From Deltaproteobacteria bacterium (GTDB taxonomy: Bacteria; Myxococcota_A; UBA9160; UBA4427), in assembly GCA_016713665.1 (NCBI GenBank), contig JADJOR010000002.1:62001-126000 (forward strand): 64,000 nucleotides of DNA, in the 5' to 3' direction. The notes below the pieces were generated by a model, which was not told where the DNA came from, searched no databases, and worked only from the letters and a program-made list of their open reading frames with translations. Both the position numbers and the translations under genes were made by a program. How positions within the stretch are numbered: the first letter of the stretch is position 1; every line of letters starts with the position of its first letter. Below are positions 1 to 9,800 of this stretch, in pieces.

Positions 1-1763
1 TCGAGGAATCCCTCCTGCCAGGAGGTCACGGCGTTCGGTGCGACCCGGGAGATCGCCAGGCGCTGCGTCGAGTCGAAGGGGACGATGCCCGTGACGGCGA
101 GCGAGAGCGTCGCGGACTGGACGACGGCGGAGGGCGGGACGACCGATTCGAGATCGAAGGCGATCAGCGCATTGCGCGCGAACGAGCTGAAGATCGAAGT
201 CGTCTTGCGCCCGGCCCAGAGGAACTGACCGCGCCCGTCGTTCCCGTCGAGCAGATCCCCGTAGAGCACCGAATCCTTCGACGCGACGAGCGACACGGTC
301 TGCGTCACGAAGGGCGGATCGACGTTCTGGACCAGCGTCCCGGTCGGCGGTCGCGTCTCGCCGCGGATGACGACGGCGACCGTCGCCGGCGGCCCCGCCG
401 CCCCGAAATCGAGCACCCGGACCCGGATGTCGGCCTCGCCATTGGCCCAGTTCGTCGGCCCCGAAGCACACCGGTAGACGTCGATCGACAGGCGAGCGGT
501 GCCCGTACTCGGGGGAGAGAAGATCGAGCTCGCGCAGAGAAAGGTGTAGCCGCTCGGCGGGACCCAGCTCGTCGCCTCGATCTGGAGCTGCATGTCCGGA
601 TGGGTCTCGGGCGGTCGGACCTCGACGACGAGGCCCGGCCGGACGGGGAGGGTCCCGAGATCGATCGTGTAGGTCCGGTCCGCGCCGTCGGCGAAGACCA
701 CGTTTCCGTCCTCGACGGGGAGCGGCAGCTTCGCGAGACCATTCGGTGTCGGCAGGAAGGAGACGCCGTCGAGGGACGTGAAGCACTGTGCGTCGGAGAA
801 GGCGGTCGCCGCTTCGACGACGACGCTGCCGGTCGGGGCGATCGAGAGGCGCCCCGTGCGCGCGCTGCAGAGATCGATCGGTAGATCGACCTGGGATTGC
901 GGCCGCAGGGCCGGCGGGAGGGTGAACGCGGTCGGGAAGGTTCCGTTCGCCATCGCGCCCTTGAAGCGGACGACGCCGCCCGTGAGGACCGCGGCCACGT
1001 CGCTGGTCGAGAAGGGCGCATGCGACCAGCCATCGACGAGGGCGAGGGTCGTGAAGCCGGCGGGATTCGGCGCGAACCATGCGCCGTCGAGCGACGTGAA
1101 GCACTGCGCCTCGGCGAAGCTCGTCTCCGCCTGGATCGAGACCGTGCCGCTCGGCAGGATGATGAGCCGCCCCTTGTTCGCGTTGCACAATCCGATCGGG
1201 ACATAGACGCTCGTCGTCGGTCGCAGCTCGGGGGGCAGCGTGAAGGCGAGCCCCGACGAGCCCTGGGCGATCGCGCCCTTCAGGCGGACGACGCCGTCGA
1301 GGAGCGCGGCCGAAGCGCTGCTGGTCGAGTAGGGGGCGTGGGTCCAGCCATTCGCAAGCGTGAGGACGGAGTAGCCACTCGCGACGGGGGCGAACGTCGC
1401 GCCGTCGAGGGAGGTCCGGCACTGGGCATCGGCGAAGCCGCCCGGCTTCGCCTGGACGCTGACGTTGCCGCTCGGCTGGATCCACAGGCGCCCTTGCGTC
1501 GCGTTGCAGAGCGCGACCGCGACGTAGACGTCCGTCTGGGGGCGCAGCTCGGCGGGAAGATTGAAGGCGAGGCCGGTCGATCCGCCCGCGATCGCGCCGC
1601 GGAGGGACACGATGCCGCCGTCGAGGAAGGCCCGGGCGGGACCTGCGCCGGAGGGCGTCACGCTCCAGCCGTTCTGCAGCGCGAGGTCGACGGCGCGGGC
1701 GCTCGGCGCGAAGAGCATCGCAAGACCGAGAAGCGCGGCGGCTGCATGTCGGAGGCTCGGCAT
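1..1763 (-). CDS. Secreted protein with three ~95-residue repeats and a DNRLRE-like domain (partial, 3' end off window)
   Basis: The frame opens with ATG at 1763 and stays open to base 1, so about 587 residues are visible and the C-terminus is missing. Residues 1-24 form a signal peptide ending in APSARA. Three tandem modules follow (roughly residues 25-310). Each carries a GAIAxG-type strand, an LRPxxxVYV segment, an LC-containing strand with GRLxIxPSG, and an AQCxTSLDG motif with conserved cysteines. The last ~150 visible residues resemble the DNRLRE surface domain: an FDL core followed by an SATLSLAV strand and a SWQEG end. Both recognisable parts point to an exported, surface-associated structural protein. 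The repeat module itself I do not recognise. The strand is divergent from the next gene. Confidence 0.75.
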   Translation of the reverse strand, partial: MPSLRHAAAALLGLAMLFAPSARAVDLALQNGWSVTPSGAGPARAFLDGGIVSLRGAIAGGSTGLAFNLPAELRPQTDVYVAVALCNATQGRLWIQPSGNVSVQAKPGGFADAQCRTSLDGATFAPVASGYSVLTLANGWTHAPYSTSSASAALLDGVVRLKGAIAQGSSGLAFTLPPELRPTTSVYVPIGLCNANKGRLIILPSGTVSIQAETSFAEAQCFTSLDGAWFAPNPAGFTTLALVDGWSHAPFSTSDVAAVLTGGVVRFKGAMANGTFPTAFTLPPALRPQSQVDLPIDLCSARTGRLSIAPTGSVVVEAATAFSDAQCFTSLDGVSFLPTPNGLAKLPLPVEDGNVVFADGADRTYTIDLGTLPVRPGLVVEVRPPETHPDMQLQIEATSWVPPSGYTFLCASSIFSPPSTGTARLSIDVYRCASGPTNWANGEADIRVRVLDFGAAGPPATVAVVIRGETRPPTGTLVQNVDPPFVTQTVSLVASKDSVLYGDLLDGNDGRGQFLWAGRKTTSIFSSFARNALIAFDLESVVPPSAVVQSATLSLAVTGIVPFDSTQRLAISRVAPNAVTSWQEGFL

Positions 1764-2054
1764 GTCCGACTCCCGGGGTTCGCCGGGATTATCGTGGCTG
1801 GGATCGGATCGGGATAGGCGTCCGGCCCGGATCTTCCGAAAAGGACGCGCCCCGGTCGCTCTTCCGCGTGCAGCCCCTGTGCGGTTCCCAGGCGAATCGA
1901 GACATTTTTGCGGCCCGCGGGGTCGGCCGAGCGAGGCGATGCACACGGTGTTGTGCGAGTCTGCCCGGCGCTCCGGTGGCGCCGATCCGACGATCGGTGC
2001 GCCCGCGCCCGATGCGAACCGTTGCGCAGCGATGATGAAAGGTGCCCGACTGCC

Positions 2055-2546
2055 ATGTCCGAGCAGACAAAGTCCGAGCCGACCCTGCCCGACCCGACCT
2101 CCGGATCCCCCGAAGCCCTCGAATCCAGAAAGGCCACCGTCCTGAAGATGTGGAGGGCGCTCGCCGCCTTCGACTTCCCGACCCTCGAGAGCTGCCTTCA
2201 TCCCGACGTCCACTACGAGGACATCCCGACCGACGACCCCGGCGCCCGGGGCCCGAAGAACGTGACGAAGCGGCTCTCGATCGCCTGGAACCACCTCGCG
2301 AAGCAGGAGCAGATCACCCACCACATCGCCGCCGAGGGGAATTTCGTCTTCCTCGACCACACGGAGATCTGGACCTTCAAGTCCGGCGAGAAGGCCCAGC
2401 ATCGCTTCTGCACCTTCCACGAGCTGCGCGACGGCAGGATCGTGCAGTGGAGCGATTTCTGGGACGTCGGCCGCTTCGTCGGCCAGTTCCCGAAGTGGTT
2501 CCTCGAGGAGATGGCGAAGAGCCGGGCCGAGGACTTCGCGGGCTGA
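2055..2546 (+). CDS. NTF2-fold protein, limonene-1,2-epoxide hydrolase/SnoaL-like
   Basis: A 163-residue single-domain protein of the cone-shaped NTF2 superfamily, with the helix-strand order and C-terminal RDGRIVQWSDFWD segment typical of the limonene epoxide hydrolase (LEH) group. LEH enzymes add water to small epoxides using an Asp-Arg-Asp triad. In the aligned places this protein has DHTE where LEHs have ERxD, and WSDFWD where they have WRDYFD, so the arginine and one aspartate are replaced while the last aspartate is kept. Epoxide hydrolase activity is therefore doubtful, and a SnoaL-like isomerase or ligand-binding role is equally possible. The ATG at 2055 starts just before the conserved domain; upstream in-frame codons look non-coding. 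It stands alone before the moxR operon. Confidence 0.75.
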   Translation: MSEQTKSEPTLPDPTSGSPEALESRKATVLKMWRALAAFDFPTLESCLHPDVHYEDIPTDDPGARGPKNVTKRLSIAWNHLAKQEQITHHIAAEGNFVFLDHTEIWTFKSGEKAQHRFCTFHELRDGRIVQWSDFWDVGRFVGQFPKWFLEEMAKSRAEDFAG

Positions 2547-2699
2547 GTCCGACCCGGGTCGCGTGGCGGGTGTCCGGAGCAGAACCTGGCGGCCGCGGGG
2601 GGTGTCCGGGCGCTTGATCCGGGCCCGTCGGGCGCAATACTCCCGCGCCGCGCAGCCGTGTCCCCGTCCGGACCCGGCTCGATCCAAGGAGAGCACCGC

Positions 2700-3683
2700 A
2701 TGAGCGAGAGCATCGAGGCGCAGATCGCGGAGCACACGCGGGTCTGCAACGCATTGGTCGCCGAGGTCGCGAAGGTCGTCGTCGGTCAGGAGTCGATGAT
2801 CACCCGCCTCCTGATCGGGCTCCTGACCGGGGGCCACGTGCTGCTCGAAGGCGTCCCGGGCCTCGCCAAGACGCTCACGATCCGCAGCCTCGCGAAGGCG
2901 ATCGACACGGGCTTCTCCCGCATCCAGTTCACCCCCGACATGCTCCCCGCCGACGTGATCGGGACCGAGATCTTCAATCCCCGGGAAGGGACCTACAGCG
3001 TCAAGCGCGGCCCGCTCTTCTCGAACCTGATCCTCGCCGACGAGATCAACCGCGCGCCGGCGAAGGTCCAGGCGGCGCTGCTCGAGGCGATGCAGGAGCG
3101 CCAGGTCACGATCGGCGACACGACGTACCCCTTCGACGAGCCCTTCCTCGTGCTCGCGACGCAGAATCCGATCGAGCAGGAGGGGACCTATCCGCTGCCC
3201 GAGGCGCAGGTCGATCGCTTCATGTTGAAGGTCGTCGTCGGCTACCCGTCGAAGGAGGACGAGCGCAAGATCGTCGACCGCATGGCATCGGGGCAGCCCG
3301 AGCCCGTCGTCCACAAGGTCGCGAGCCCGGCCCAGATCCTCGCGGCGCGCAAGGCGGTCGAGAAGATCTTCATCGACGACAAGGTCAAGAACTACGTCGT
3401 CGACCTCGTTCATGCGACCCGGGATCCCAAGGCCGCCGGCATCCACGATCTCGACGGCATGATCGAGATGGGCGCCTCGCCCCGCGCCTCCCTCTACCTG
3501 ACCCGCGCCGCCAAGGCGAATGCCTTCCTCCAGGGTCGCAGCTATGCGACGCCCCACGACGTGAAGGCCCTCGCTCTCGACGTCCTGCGCCACCGCGTCG
3601 CCGTGACCTACGAGGCCGAGGCGGAGGGCAGGAAGAGCGAGGACGTGATCGAGCGGATCCTCGCCGGCGTGCTCGTCCCGTGA
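2700..3683 (+). CDS. moxR: MoxR-family AAA+ ATPase
   Basis: A 327-residue MoxR ATPase, the normal family length. Walker A is GVPGLAKT (residues 51-58), Walker B lies in LILADEINRA (about 110-119), and sensor 1 is ATQNP (153-157), followed by the C-terminal lid. MoxR proteins act as chaperone-like ATPases on von Willebrand A (VWA) domain proteins encoded beside them, and the VWA genes lie just downstream. The ATG at 2700 is preceded by an AAGGAG site seven bases upstream; a GTG farther upstream (2658) only adds a non-conserved leader. The gene heads a co-directional operon ending at 13488, with a 23-bp gap to the DUF58 gene. Confidence 0.95.
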   Translation: MSESIEAQIAEHTRVCNALVAEVAKVVVGQESMITRLLIGLLTGGHVLLEGVPGLAKTLTIRSLAKAIDTGFSRIQFTPDMLPADVIGTEIFNPREGTYSVKRGPLFSNLILADEINRAPAKVQAALLEAMQERQVTIGDTTYPFDEPFLVLATQNPIEQEGTYPLPEAQVDRFMLKVVVGYPSKEDERKIVDRMASGQPEPVVHKVASPAQILAARKAVEKIFIDDKVKNYVVDLVHATRDPKAAGIHDLDGMIEMGASPRASLYLTRAAKANAFLQGRSYATPHDVKALALDVLRHRVAVTYEAEAEGRKSEDVIERILAGVLVP

Positions 3684-3706
3684 TGCGTTAGGCGGGAGCC
3701 GGCGTC

Positions 3707-4810
3707 ATGCAGACCAGCGAGATCCTCCGCCGCGTCCGTGAGATCCAGGTGCGCACCGGCCGCCAGGTGGCCGACGTGCTGGCGGGGGAGTACGTCTCGG
3801 TCTTCAAGGGCCGGGGCGTCGAGTTCGACGAGGTCCGCCCCTACGTCCCCGGCGACGACGTCCGCACGATCGACTGGAACGTGACGGCCCGCATGGGCGC
3901 GCCCTACATCAAGCGCTACGTCGAGGAGCGGCAGCTGACGCTCATGCTGATGGCCGACGTGTCGGCGTCCCAGGACTACGGCTCGGGGGCGCGGAGCAAG
4001 CGGGAGGCGACGGCGGAGCTGTGTGCGCTGCTCGCCTTCTCGGCGACGCGCAACGACGACAAGGTCGGTCTCGCGCTCTTCCACGGCGAGATCGAGCAGT
4101 ACATCCCGCCGCGAAAGGGCCAGCGCCACGCGCTGCGGGTCGTGCGCGAGGTCCTCGCCCACGGCACGGAGGGCGCCGAGTCGGGACGGGCCGGATCGCA
4201 GCCGAGCCTCGCGGCGAGACGGGCTCGGCCCGGCCGCGCGGGCGTCCCGGAGCCCGTGGCGGCGGCGCTCGCGGGCGGCGCGTCGACCGGATCGACGGAG
4301 CCGGAGCGCGGCCTCGTCGGCTGGCTCCGCGGGCTCGGCGGCGGGCGCGGGCTCGGCGCGGGACTCGCGCTCGGGCGGAGGCCGCGGGCGCCGCGGCAGG
4401 CGACGGATCTGCGCCATGCCCTCGACTTCCTGATGCGCGTGACGAAGCGGCGCACGATCTGCTTCGTGGTCTCGGACTTCCTCGACGCGGGCTTCGAGCG
4501 CGCGCTCGTGACCGCGAATCGAAAGCACGACGTGATCGCGGTGCTCGTCACGGATCCGGCCGAGCTCGAGATGCCCGACGTCGGGCTCGTCGCCCTGCGC
4601 GACGCCGAGTCCGGGGCGACGCGGGTCGTCGACACGGGCTCGAAGAGCTTCCGCGAGACGGTGAAGCCCGGGGCGGCGGAGCGGGCGAAGGGGCTCGAGC
4701 GACGGCTTCGCTCCCTCGGCATCGACTTCATCCACGTCGACGCGAGCGGCGACGTCGTCGAACCCCTCGTGCGGTTCTTCCGCATGCGCGAGCGGCGGGG
4801 GCGGCGATGA
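3707..4810 (+). CDS. DUF58 (VWA-like) protein of the MoxR/Bat operon
   Basis: A 367-residue DUF58 protein. The N-terminal half has the signature GDDVRTIDWN (residues 49-58) followed by a VWA-like fold with the metal-site residues ADVSAS (D84, S86, S88). DUF58 proteins accompany MoxR ATPases and are thought to be clients or partners of it. Residues about 155-240 are a Gly/Ala/Arg-rich low-complexity insert absent from ordinary family members, after which the fold resumes at LRHALDFLMR. The stop overlaps the next gene's ATG (ATGA), so translation is coupled. No signal peptide is visible, so it is probably cytoplasmic or at the inner face of the membrane. Confidence 0.92.
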   Translation: MQTSEILRRVREIQVRTGRQVADVLAGEYVSVFKGRGVEFDEVRPYVPGDDVRTIDWNVTARMGAPYIKRYVEERQLTLMLMADVSASQDYGSGARSKREATAELCALLAFSATRNDDKVGLALFHGEIEQYIPPRKGQRHALRVVREVLAHGTEGAESGRAGSQPSLAARRARPGRAGVPEPVAAALAGGASTGSTEPERGLVGWLRGLGGGRGLGAGLALGRRPRAPRQATDLRHALDFLMRVTKRRTICFVVSDFLDAGFERALVTANRKHDVIAVLVTDPAELEMPDVGLVALRDAESGATRVVDTGSKSFRETVKPGAAERAKGLERRLRSLGIDFIHVDASGDVVEPLVRFFRMRERRGRR

Positions 4811-5817
4811 AGGCGGCGCGCGGGAGAGCGGGGCTTCGCGCAGCGGTGCTCGCGGCGGTGGGGCTGCTCGTCGCCGGCGCAGACAGCGGAACCGACGCCG
4901 AGGCCATCGAGCGTCATTACGAGCAGGGCCCCGTCACGGTCGACCTCGCGGTGCGGCCGGCCGATCCGAGGATCGGAGACGTCGTCGAGCTGCGTCTCGA
5001 GGTCCGGGCAGCGCCGGGGGTCGAGCTCCTGATGCCCGAGTTCGGTGAAGCGCTCGGGCGCTTCGAGATCGTCGACTTCGCGCCGAGCGAGAGCCAGGAG
5101 CCCGACGGCACGAGCCGCGCGCGGCAGGTCTACCGCCTGCAGCCGAATCGCTCGGGCAAGCAATCGATCCCGGCGTTGCGGGTCGAGTTCGTCGATCGGC
5201 GTCCGGGCCAGAAGCCGGCGCCGGAAGGCGAGGACGCCTACGAGATCCTGACCGAGCGCGTCGCCCTCGACGTCGCGACGATCCTCGCCGCCGACGCGCC
5301 GCTCGAGCTGCGGCCGGCCCGGGGCGATCTCGGGCGTCGGCGCTTTCCCGGTGTGCCGGGGTGGGCGTGGGTCGTCGGCGGCATCGCGGCGGTTGCCGCG
5401 GCTGCGCCGTTCCTCTGGCGGGCCTGGCTCGCGAGCCAGGCGAGGCGACGGCAACGGAGCGCCTACGAGATCGCGCGCAGCGAGCTCGACGCGTTGCTCG
5501 CGAAGGGGCGGCCGGAGGCGGAGGCCCTCGACGCCTTCTACGTCGCGCTCTCGCTGATCGTGCGTCGATACCTCGAGAACCGCTTCGCCCTGCGCTCCCC
5601 GGAGCTCACGACCGAGGAGTTCCTGAACGAGATGGGGCGCTCGCCCGATCTCGCGCGCTCGCATCAACAGCTCCTGCGCGACTTTCTGGTCCAGGCCGAT
5701 CTGGTCAAGTTCGCGGGCCATCGCCCCGAGGCCGCGATCGTCGATCAGTCGATCGCCGCGGCCGAGCGCTTCCTCGAGGACACGCGGGATCTCGTGCGGC
5801 TCGGAGGCGAGCCGTGA
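4807..5817 (+). CDS. BatD-like/DUF4381-type membrane protein of the Bat operon
   Basis: 336 residues: a signal peptide (1-25), an extracytoplasmic Ig-like domain with BatD-like features (about 40-160), one membrane helix (185-204) and a cytoplasmic helical tail ending near LVRLGGEP. The position between DUF58 and BatA, and the single-TM build with a helical tail, match the DUF4381 protein of proteobacterial moxR-bat operons. It starts at an ATG overlapping the DUF58 stop and ends in a GTGA overlap with batA. The likely role is a membrane scaffold for the MoxR/Bat complex, inferred from context. The biochemical function of this family is unknown. Confidence 0.85.
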   Translation: MKAARGRAGLRAAVLAAVGLLVAGADSGTDAEAIERHYEQGPVTVDLAVRPADPRIGDVVELRLEVRAAPGVELLMPEFGEALGRFEIVDFAPSESQEPDGTSRARQVYRLQPNRSGKQSIPALRVEFVDRRPGQKPAPEGEDAYEILTERVALDVATILAADAPLELRPARGDLGRRRFPGVPGWAWVVGGIAAVAAAAPFLWRAWLASQARRRQRSAYEIARSELDALLAKGRPEAEALDAFYVALSLIVRRYLENRFALRSPELTTEEFLNEMGRSPDLARSHQQLLRDFLVQADLVKFAGHRPEAAIVDQSIAAAERFLEDTRDLVRLGGEP

Positions 5818-6851
5818 TCGAGCTCGCCCGCATCGAATGGACCCAGCCGCTCTACCTGCTGACGGCGCTGCTCGCCCCCTTCGTCTTCGCGAGTGCTTCC
5901 GCGCGGCGGGCGAGCGTCGTCTTCTCGAGTCTCGCGCTCGTCTCCGGCGGGCGGCGCTCCCTGCGCGAGCGGCTCGTCTGGCTGCCGGCGGCGCTGCTCG
6001 CGCTCGCGACCCTCGCCCTCGCGGTCGCCCTCGCCGGGCCGCGGACGGGCAACGCCGTCTCGGAGGTCGAGCGCGAGGGGATCGCGATCGCGGTCGTCGT
6101 CGATCGCTCGGGCTCGATGGACGCGCGGGACTTCGTCGAGGGCGATCTCGGCACCAGCCGCCTCGACGTCGTGAAGCGCATCTTCAAGGACTTCGTGACG
6201 GGGGAGGGCAATTTCGGCGAGGGGCGCCCCGACGATCTCGTCGGGATCGTGGCCTTCGCGCGTTATGCCGACAGCCTCTGCCCCCTCACCCTCGACCACG
6301 GCAGCGTGCTCGCGATCCTCGACGAGCTCACGACGCCCGAGGAGCCGGAAGAGGACGGGACGGCGATCGGGGACGGCCTCGCCCTCGCGGTCGAGCGCCT
6401 GCGGCGCCAGGAGACGACCTCGAAGATCGTGATCCTGCTGACCGACGGTGTCGCCAACGCCGGCGACGTCGAGCCCCTCGAGGCAGCGGAGCTCGCCGCG
6501 CGCTTCGGCATCAAGGTCTACACGATCGGGGCGGGCTACGACGGCTTCGCGCCCTTCCCGGTCCGGCGCGCCGACGGCGGCGTCTCGCTCCAGCGCGTCC
6601 GGGTCGAGATCGACGAGGCGACCCTCCGCCAGATCGCCGAGAAGAGCGGCGGCCGTTATTTCCACGCGACCGACGAGGATGGGCTGCGCGAGGTCGTCGC
6701 CGAGATCGGCCGCCTCGAGCGCAGCAAGGTCGCCGAGCTCCGCTACCTCGAATACGAGTACCACTACCGCCCCTTCGTCGCGGCTGCGCTCGCGGCGACG
6801 GCGATCGCGGTCCTGCTCTCGACGACCTGGCTGCGGAGGCTGCCCGCATGA
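5814..6851 (+). CDS. batA: BatA-type VWA-domain membrane protein
   Basis: A 345-residue protein with two N-terminal membrane helices (about 11-27 and 55-74), a VWA domain and a C-terminal membrane helix (about 318-340). The metal-ion-dependent adhesion site is complete: DRSGS (97-101), the DGTAIGDGL threonine and the LLTDGVANAG aspartate. This is the usual BatA arrangement of a periplasmic VWA domain tethered to the inner membrane. The start is a GTG at 5814 that overlaps the previous stop (GTGA); no ATG lies before the first helix. It ends in an ATGA overlap with the BatB/C gene. Bat proteins are linked to envelope stress tolerance and metal-site VWA chemistry in other bacteria. Confidence 0.9.
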   Translation: MIELARIEWTQPLYLLTALLAPFVFASASARRASVVFSSLALVSGGRRSLRERLVWLPAALLALATLALAVALAGPRTGNAVSEVEREGIAIAVVVDRSGSMDARDFVEGDLGTSRLDVVKRIFKDFVTGEGNFGEGRPDDLVGIVAFARYADSLCPLTLDHGSVLAILDELTTPEEPEEDGTAIGDGLALAVERLRRQETTSKIVILLTDGVANAGDVEPLEAAELAARFGIKVYTIGAGYDGFAPFPVRRADGGVSLQRVRVEIDEATLRQIAEKSGGRYFHATDEDGLREVVAEIGRLERSKVAELRYLEYEYHYRPFVAAALAATAIAVLLSTTWLRRLPA

Positions 6852-9800
6852 GCTGGGGCGAGCTCCACATCGCGCATCCCGAGCTGGTCCACGGCCTCTG
6901 GCTCTGGCTCGTCTTCGTCGCTGGCCTCGTCCTGCTCGAGCGCCGGGGCCAGGATCGACTGCATCGCCTCGTCGGACCCGCCCTCGAGGCGCGCCTCGTC
7001 GAGCGGCCGGCGCCGTGGCGGCGCGGCCTGAGGCTCGCGCTCGTCGGGCTCTCCGGTCTCCTGATGGTCGGGGCGCTCCTGCGGCCGCAATGGGGTGAGC
7101 AGATCGTCGCGACGCCCCGGGTCGGCGCCGAGATCATGATCGCCCTCGACGTCTCGCGCTCGATGCTGGCCGACGACACGCGTCCCTCGCGCCTCGAGCG
7201 CGCGAAGGCCGAGATCAGCGATCTGCTCGCCTATCTCGAGAACGACCAGGTCGGCCTGATCGCCTTCGCCGGCCGCGCGAGCATCCTCGCGCCCCTGACC
7301 CCCGACAAGAGCTTCCTGCGGCTCGCCCTCGACGGGGCCGGTCCGCATAGCGTCGCCCGCGGCGGCACGCGGCTCGCCGAGCCGATCCTGCGCGCGATCG
7401 CCGGCCTCGGCCGCCCCGGCCCGGCGCAGCGCGCGCTGCTCCTCATCACCGACGGCGAGGACCACGACTCCTTCGCCCTCGACGCCGCGAAGCGGGCCGC
7501 CGCCGCGGGCATCAAGATCATCACGATCGGCTTCGGCGACGAGGCGGGCAGCGAGATCCACATCCGCAATCCCGACGACGGCTCGCGCAGCCTCGTCCGC
7601 GACGCCGAAGGCAACCCCGTCGTGAGCCGGCTGAACGGCGAGCTCCTGCGCGAGATCGCGCTGGCGACCGACGGCGCCTACGTGCCGGCCGGGACCGGTG
7701 TCCTCGACCTCGCCTCGATCTACGAGACCCACATCGCGCGCCTCACGAAGGGCCAGCTCGACGCCCGCGGCCGCACGATCCGCGGCGAGCTCTATCCGGT
7801 CTTCGTCGGCGGCGCGCTCGGCTGTCTCGTCGCCGCCTTCACGCTCGGCGCCGGCCGCCGCCGGAGCGGGGCGTCGCTCGCTTCCGCGACGGCATCCGCC
7901 ACGCGAGTCGGGGTCGTGTTCTTCGGCTGCGCGCTCGGCCTCGCCCTCGGCGTCGGCCTCGCGCTCGCGCTGCCCGCGCCCGCCCGCGCGGCGGACGCCG
8001 CGGCGGAGACGACGGGCGGCCCGATCCAGCTCGCCCAGGCGGGCCCGTCCCCCGCGCCCGCTGCCCCGGCTGCGTCCCCCGCGCCCGCCCCGCCTCCGTC
8101 CGCCGAGTCCACCCCGCTCGACCCGCGCCCGCGCTTCAATCTCGCCAACGAGCGCCTCGCCGCCGGCGAGGCCGAGGAGGCGAGCGCGCTCTACCGCGAG
8201 GCGCGCCGCGACGCCGTCGACGACGTCGAGCTGCGTTATGCGGCGAGCTACAACCTCGGCATGGCGGCGGTGGCCCGGGCGGACGCGCTCGAGGCGTCGA
8301 AGCCCGAGGAGGCCCTCGGCTTCCTGCACGAGGCGGCCGACTGGTTCCGCGAGGCCTCGGCGATGCGGCCCGACGAGGACGATCCGCGCCACAACCTCGA
8401 CGTCGCCCTGCGCCGCGCCCTGATCCTCACCGACGCGATCGCCCGCAAGAGCCGGCGCGACGTCGAGGGCGAGCTCGACCTCCTGATCGAGAGCCAGCGG
8501 GGCCGCGTCGCCGAGTCGGCGATGTTGCTCGAGGCGGCCGTCCGCGCGGGCGAACTCGCGGCGGCCGACAGCTTGCGCGGAGCCTTCGATGCCGCGGCGA
8601 CCGCCCAGCGCGAGCTCGTCGCCGACGCCGAGAGCCTCGCGGACCGCGTGGCCGACGAAAAGGCGATCGTCGAAGCGAAGCCCGAGGCCGAGCGCACGCC
8701 GGAGGACGCGCTGCGCGGGGCCTCGCTCGAGGGCGTCCTCGCGTATCTCGATCAGGGCATCGAGCGGATGGGACAGACCCGGCGTCAGCTGCGGCAGCGC
8801 AGCGCCGAGCGCGCCTATCGCCGCGGGGCGGAGGCGCTCGCGCTGCTCAAGCGCGCGCGGGATCAGCTGCGGGATCCGGTCGAGCAGCTCGGGGTCCTCG
8901 TCGGCGAGGTCGGGGCGGTCGCGCGGGCGACCTCGGCGCTGGCTTCGGGGAGCGGGGCCCGCGATGCGGCGGTAGGCACGTCGTCGTCGGCGCCGCTGCC
9001 GGCCTTCCTGACCCCGGAGTCGGTCGGTGCGGAGACGGCTGCCGTGACCGCGCGGGTCGGCGAGCTCGCCGAGCGCTTCGAGGTCGCCGCCGAGCGCGCG
9101 GCGCAGACGGCGAATCCGGCGGGCGCGGGTACCGGCACGGGTGCGGCGGCCGGTCCCATCGCGGGCGGCGGCGGCAGCGGTGGGGAGGCGGGTGATCCGG
9201 CGGTCTCCGAGGCGTTGCGCGAGGCGCTGACGGGGGCGGCTCCGCTCGTGAAGACGGCGGGCGAGGCGATGAGCGACGCCGTCGGCTCGGTCGGCGAGCA
9301 GTCGTTTCCGGCGGCGCTCGAGGCCGAGGGCCGGGCGGGCGGCGCGCTCGCCGAGGCGCAGGAGCTCTTCTTCGATCTGCGCGAGCTGCTCGCCGTCACC
9401 CACGAGACCGAGGCGGGCATCGCGGCGACCGCGGCCCTCGACGCTTCGCAGGCGGAGGCGCGCGCGCTGCGGGCGAAGAACGCTCCGGTCTTCGCCTCGG
9501 CGCAGACCCGCAATCGCGGTCGGGCGAGCCGACTCGAGTCGCTCCTCGCGCGGGAGCGCGACGCACAGCGCGCGGCGCTGCAGGCGCCCGATGCGCAGGC
9601 GGCCGACGCCGACGACGCGAATGCCCCCGCGGCGCCGCCCGATCCGCAGCAGCAGGCGGCGCTCGAGGCGCGCTTCAGCCGGGCCTTCGAGCTGCTCGCC
9701 GAGGCGCAAACCGCGATGGACGAGGCGAGCGCGGCGTTCGGCAGCGGCCGGGCGCGAACCCCCGATTGGGCCGCCGTGGCGCCGGCGGCGCAGCGGGCGA

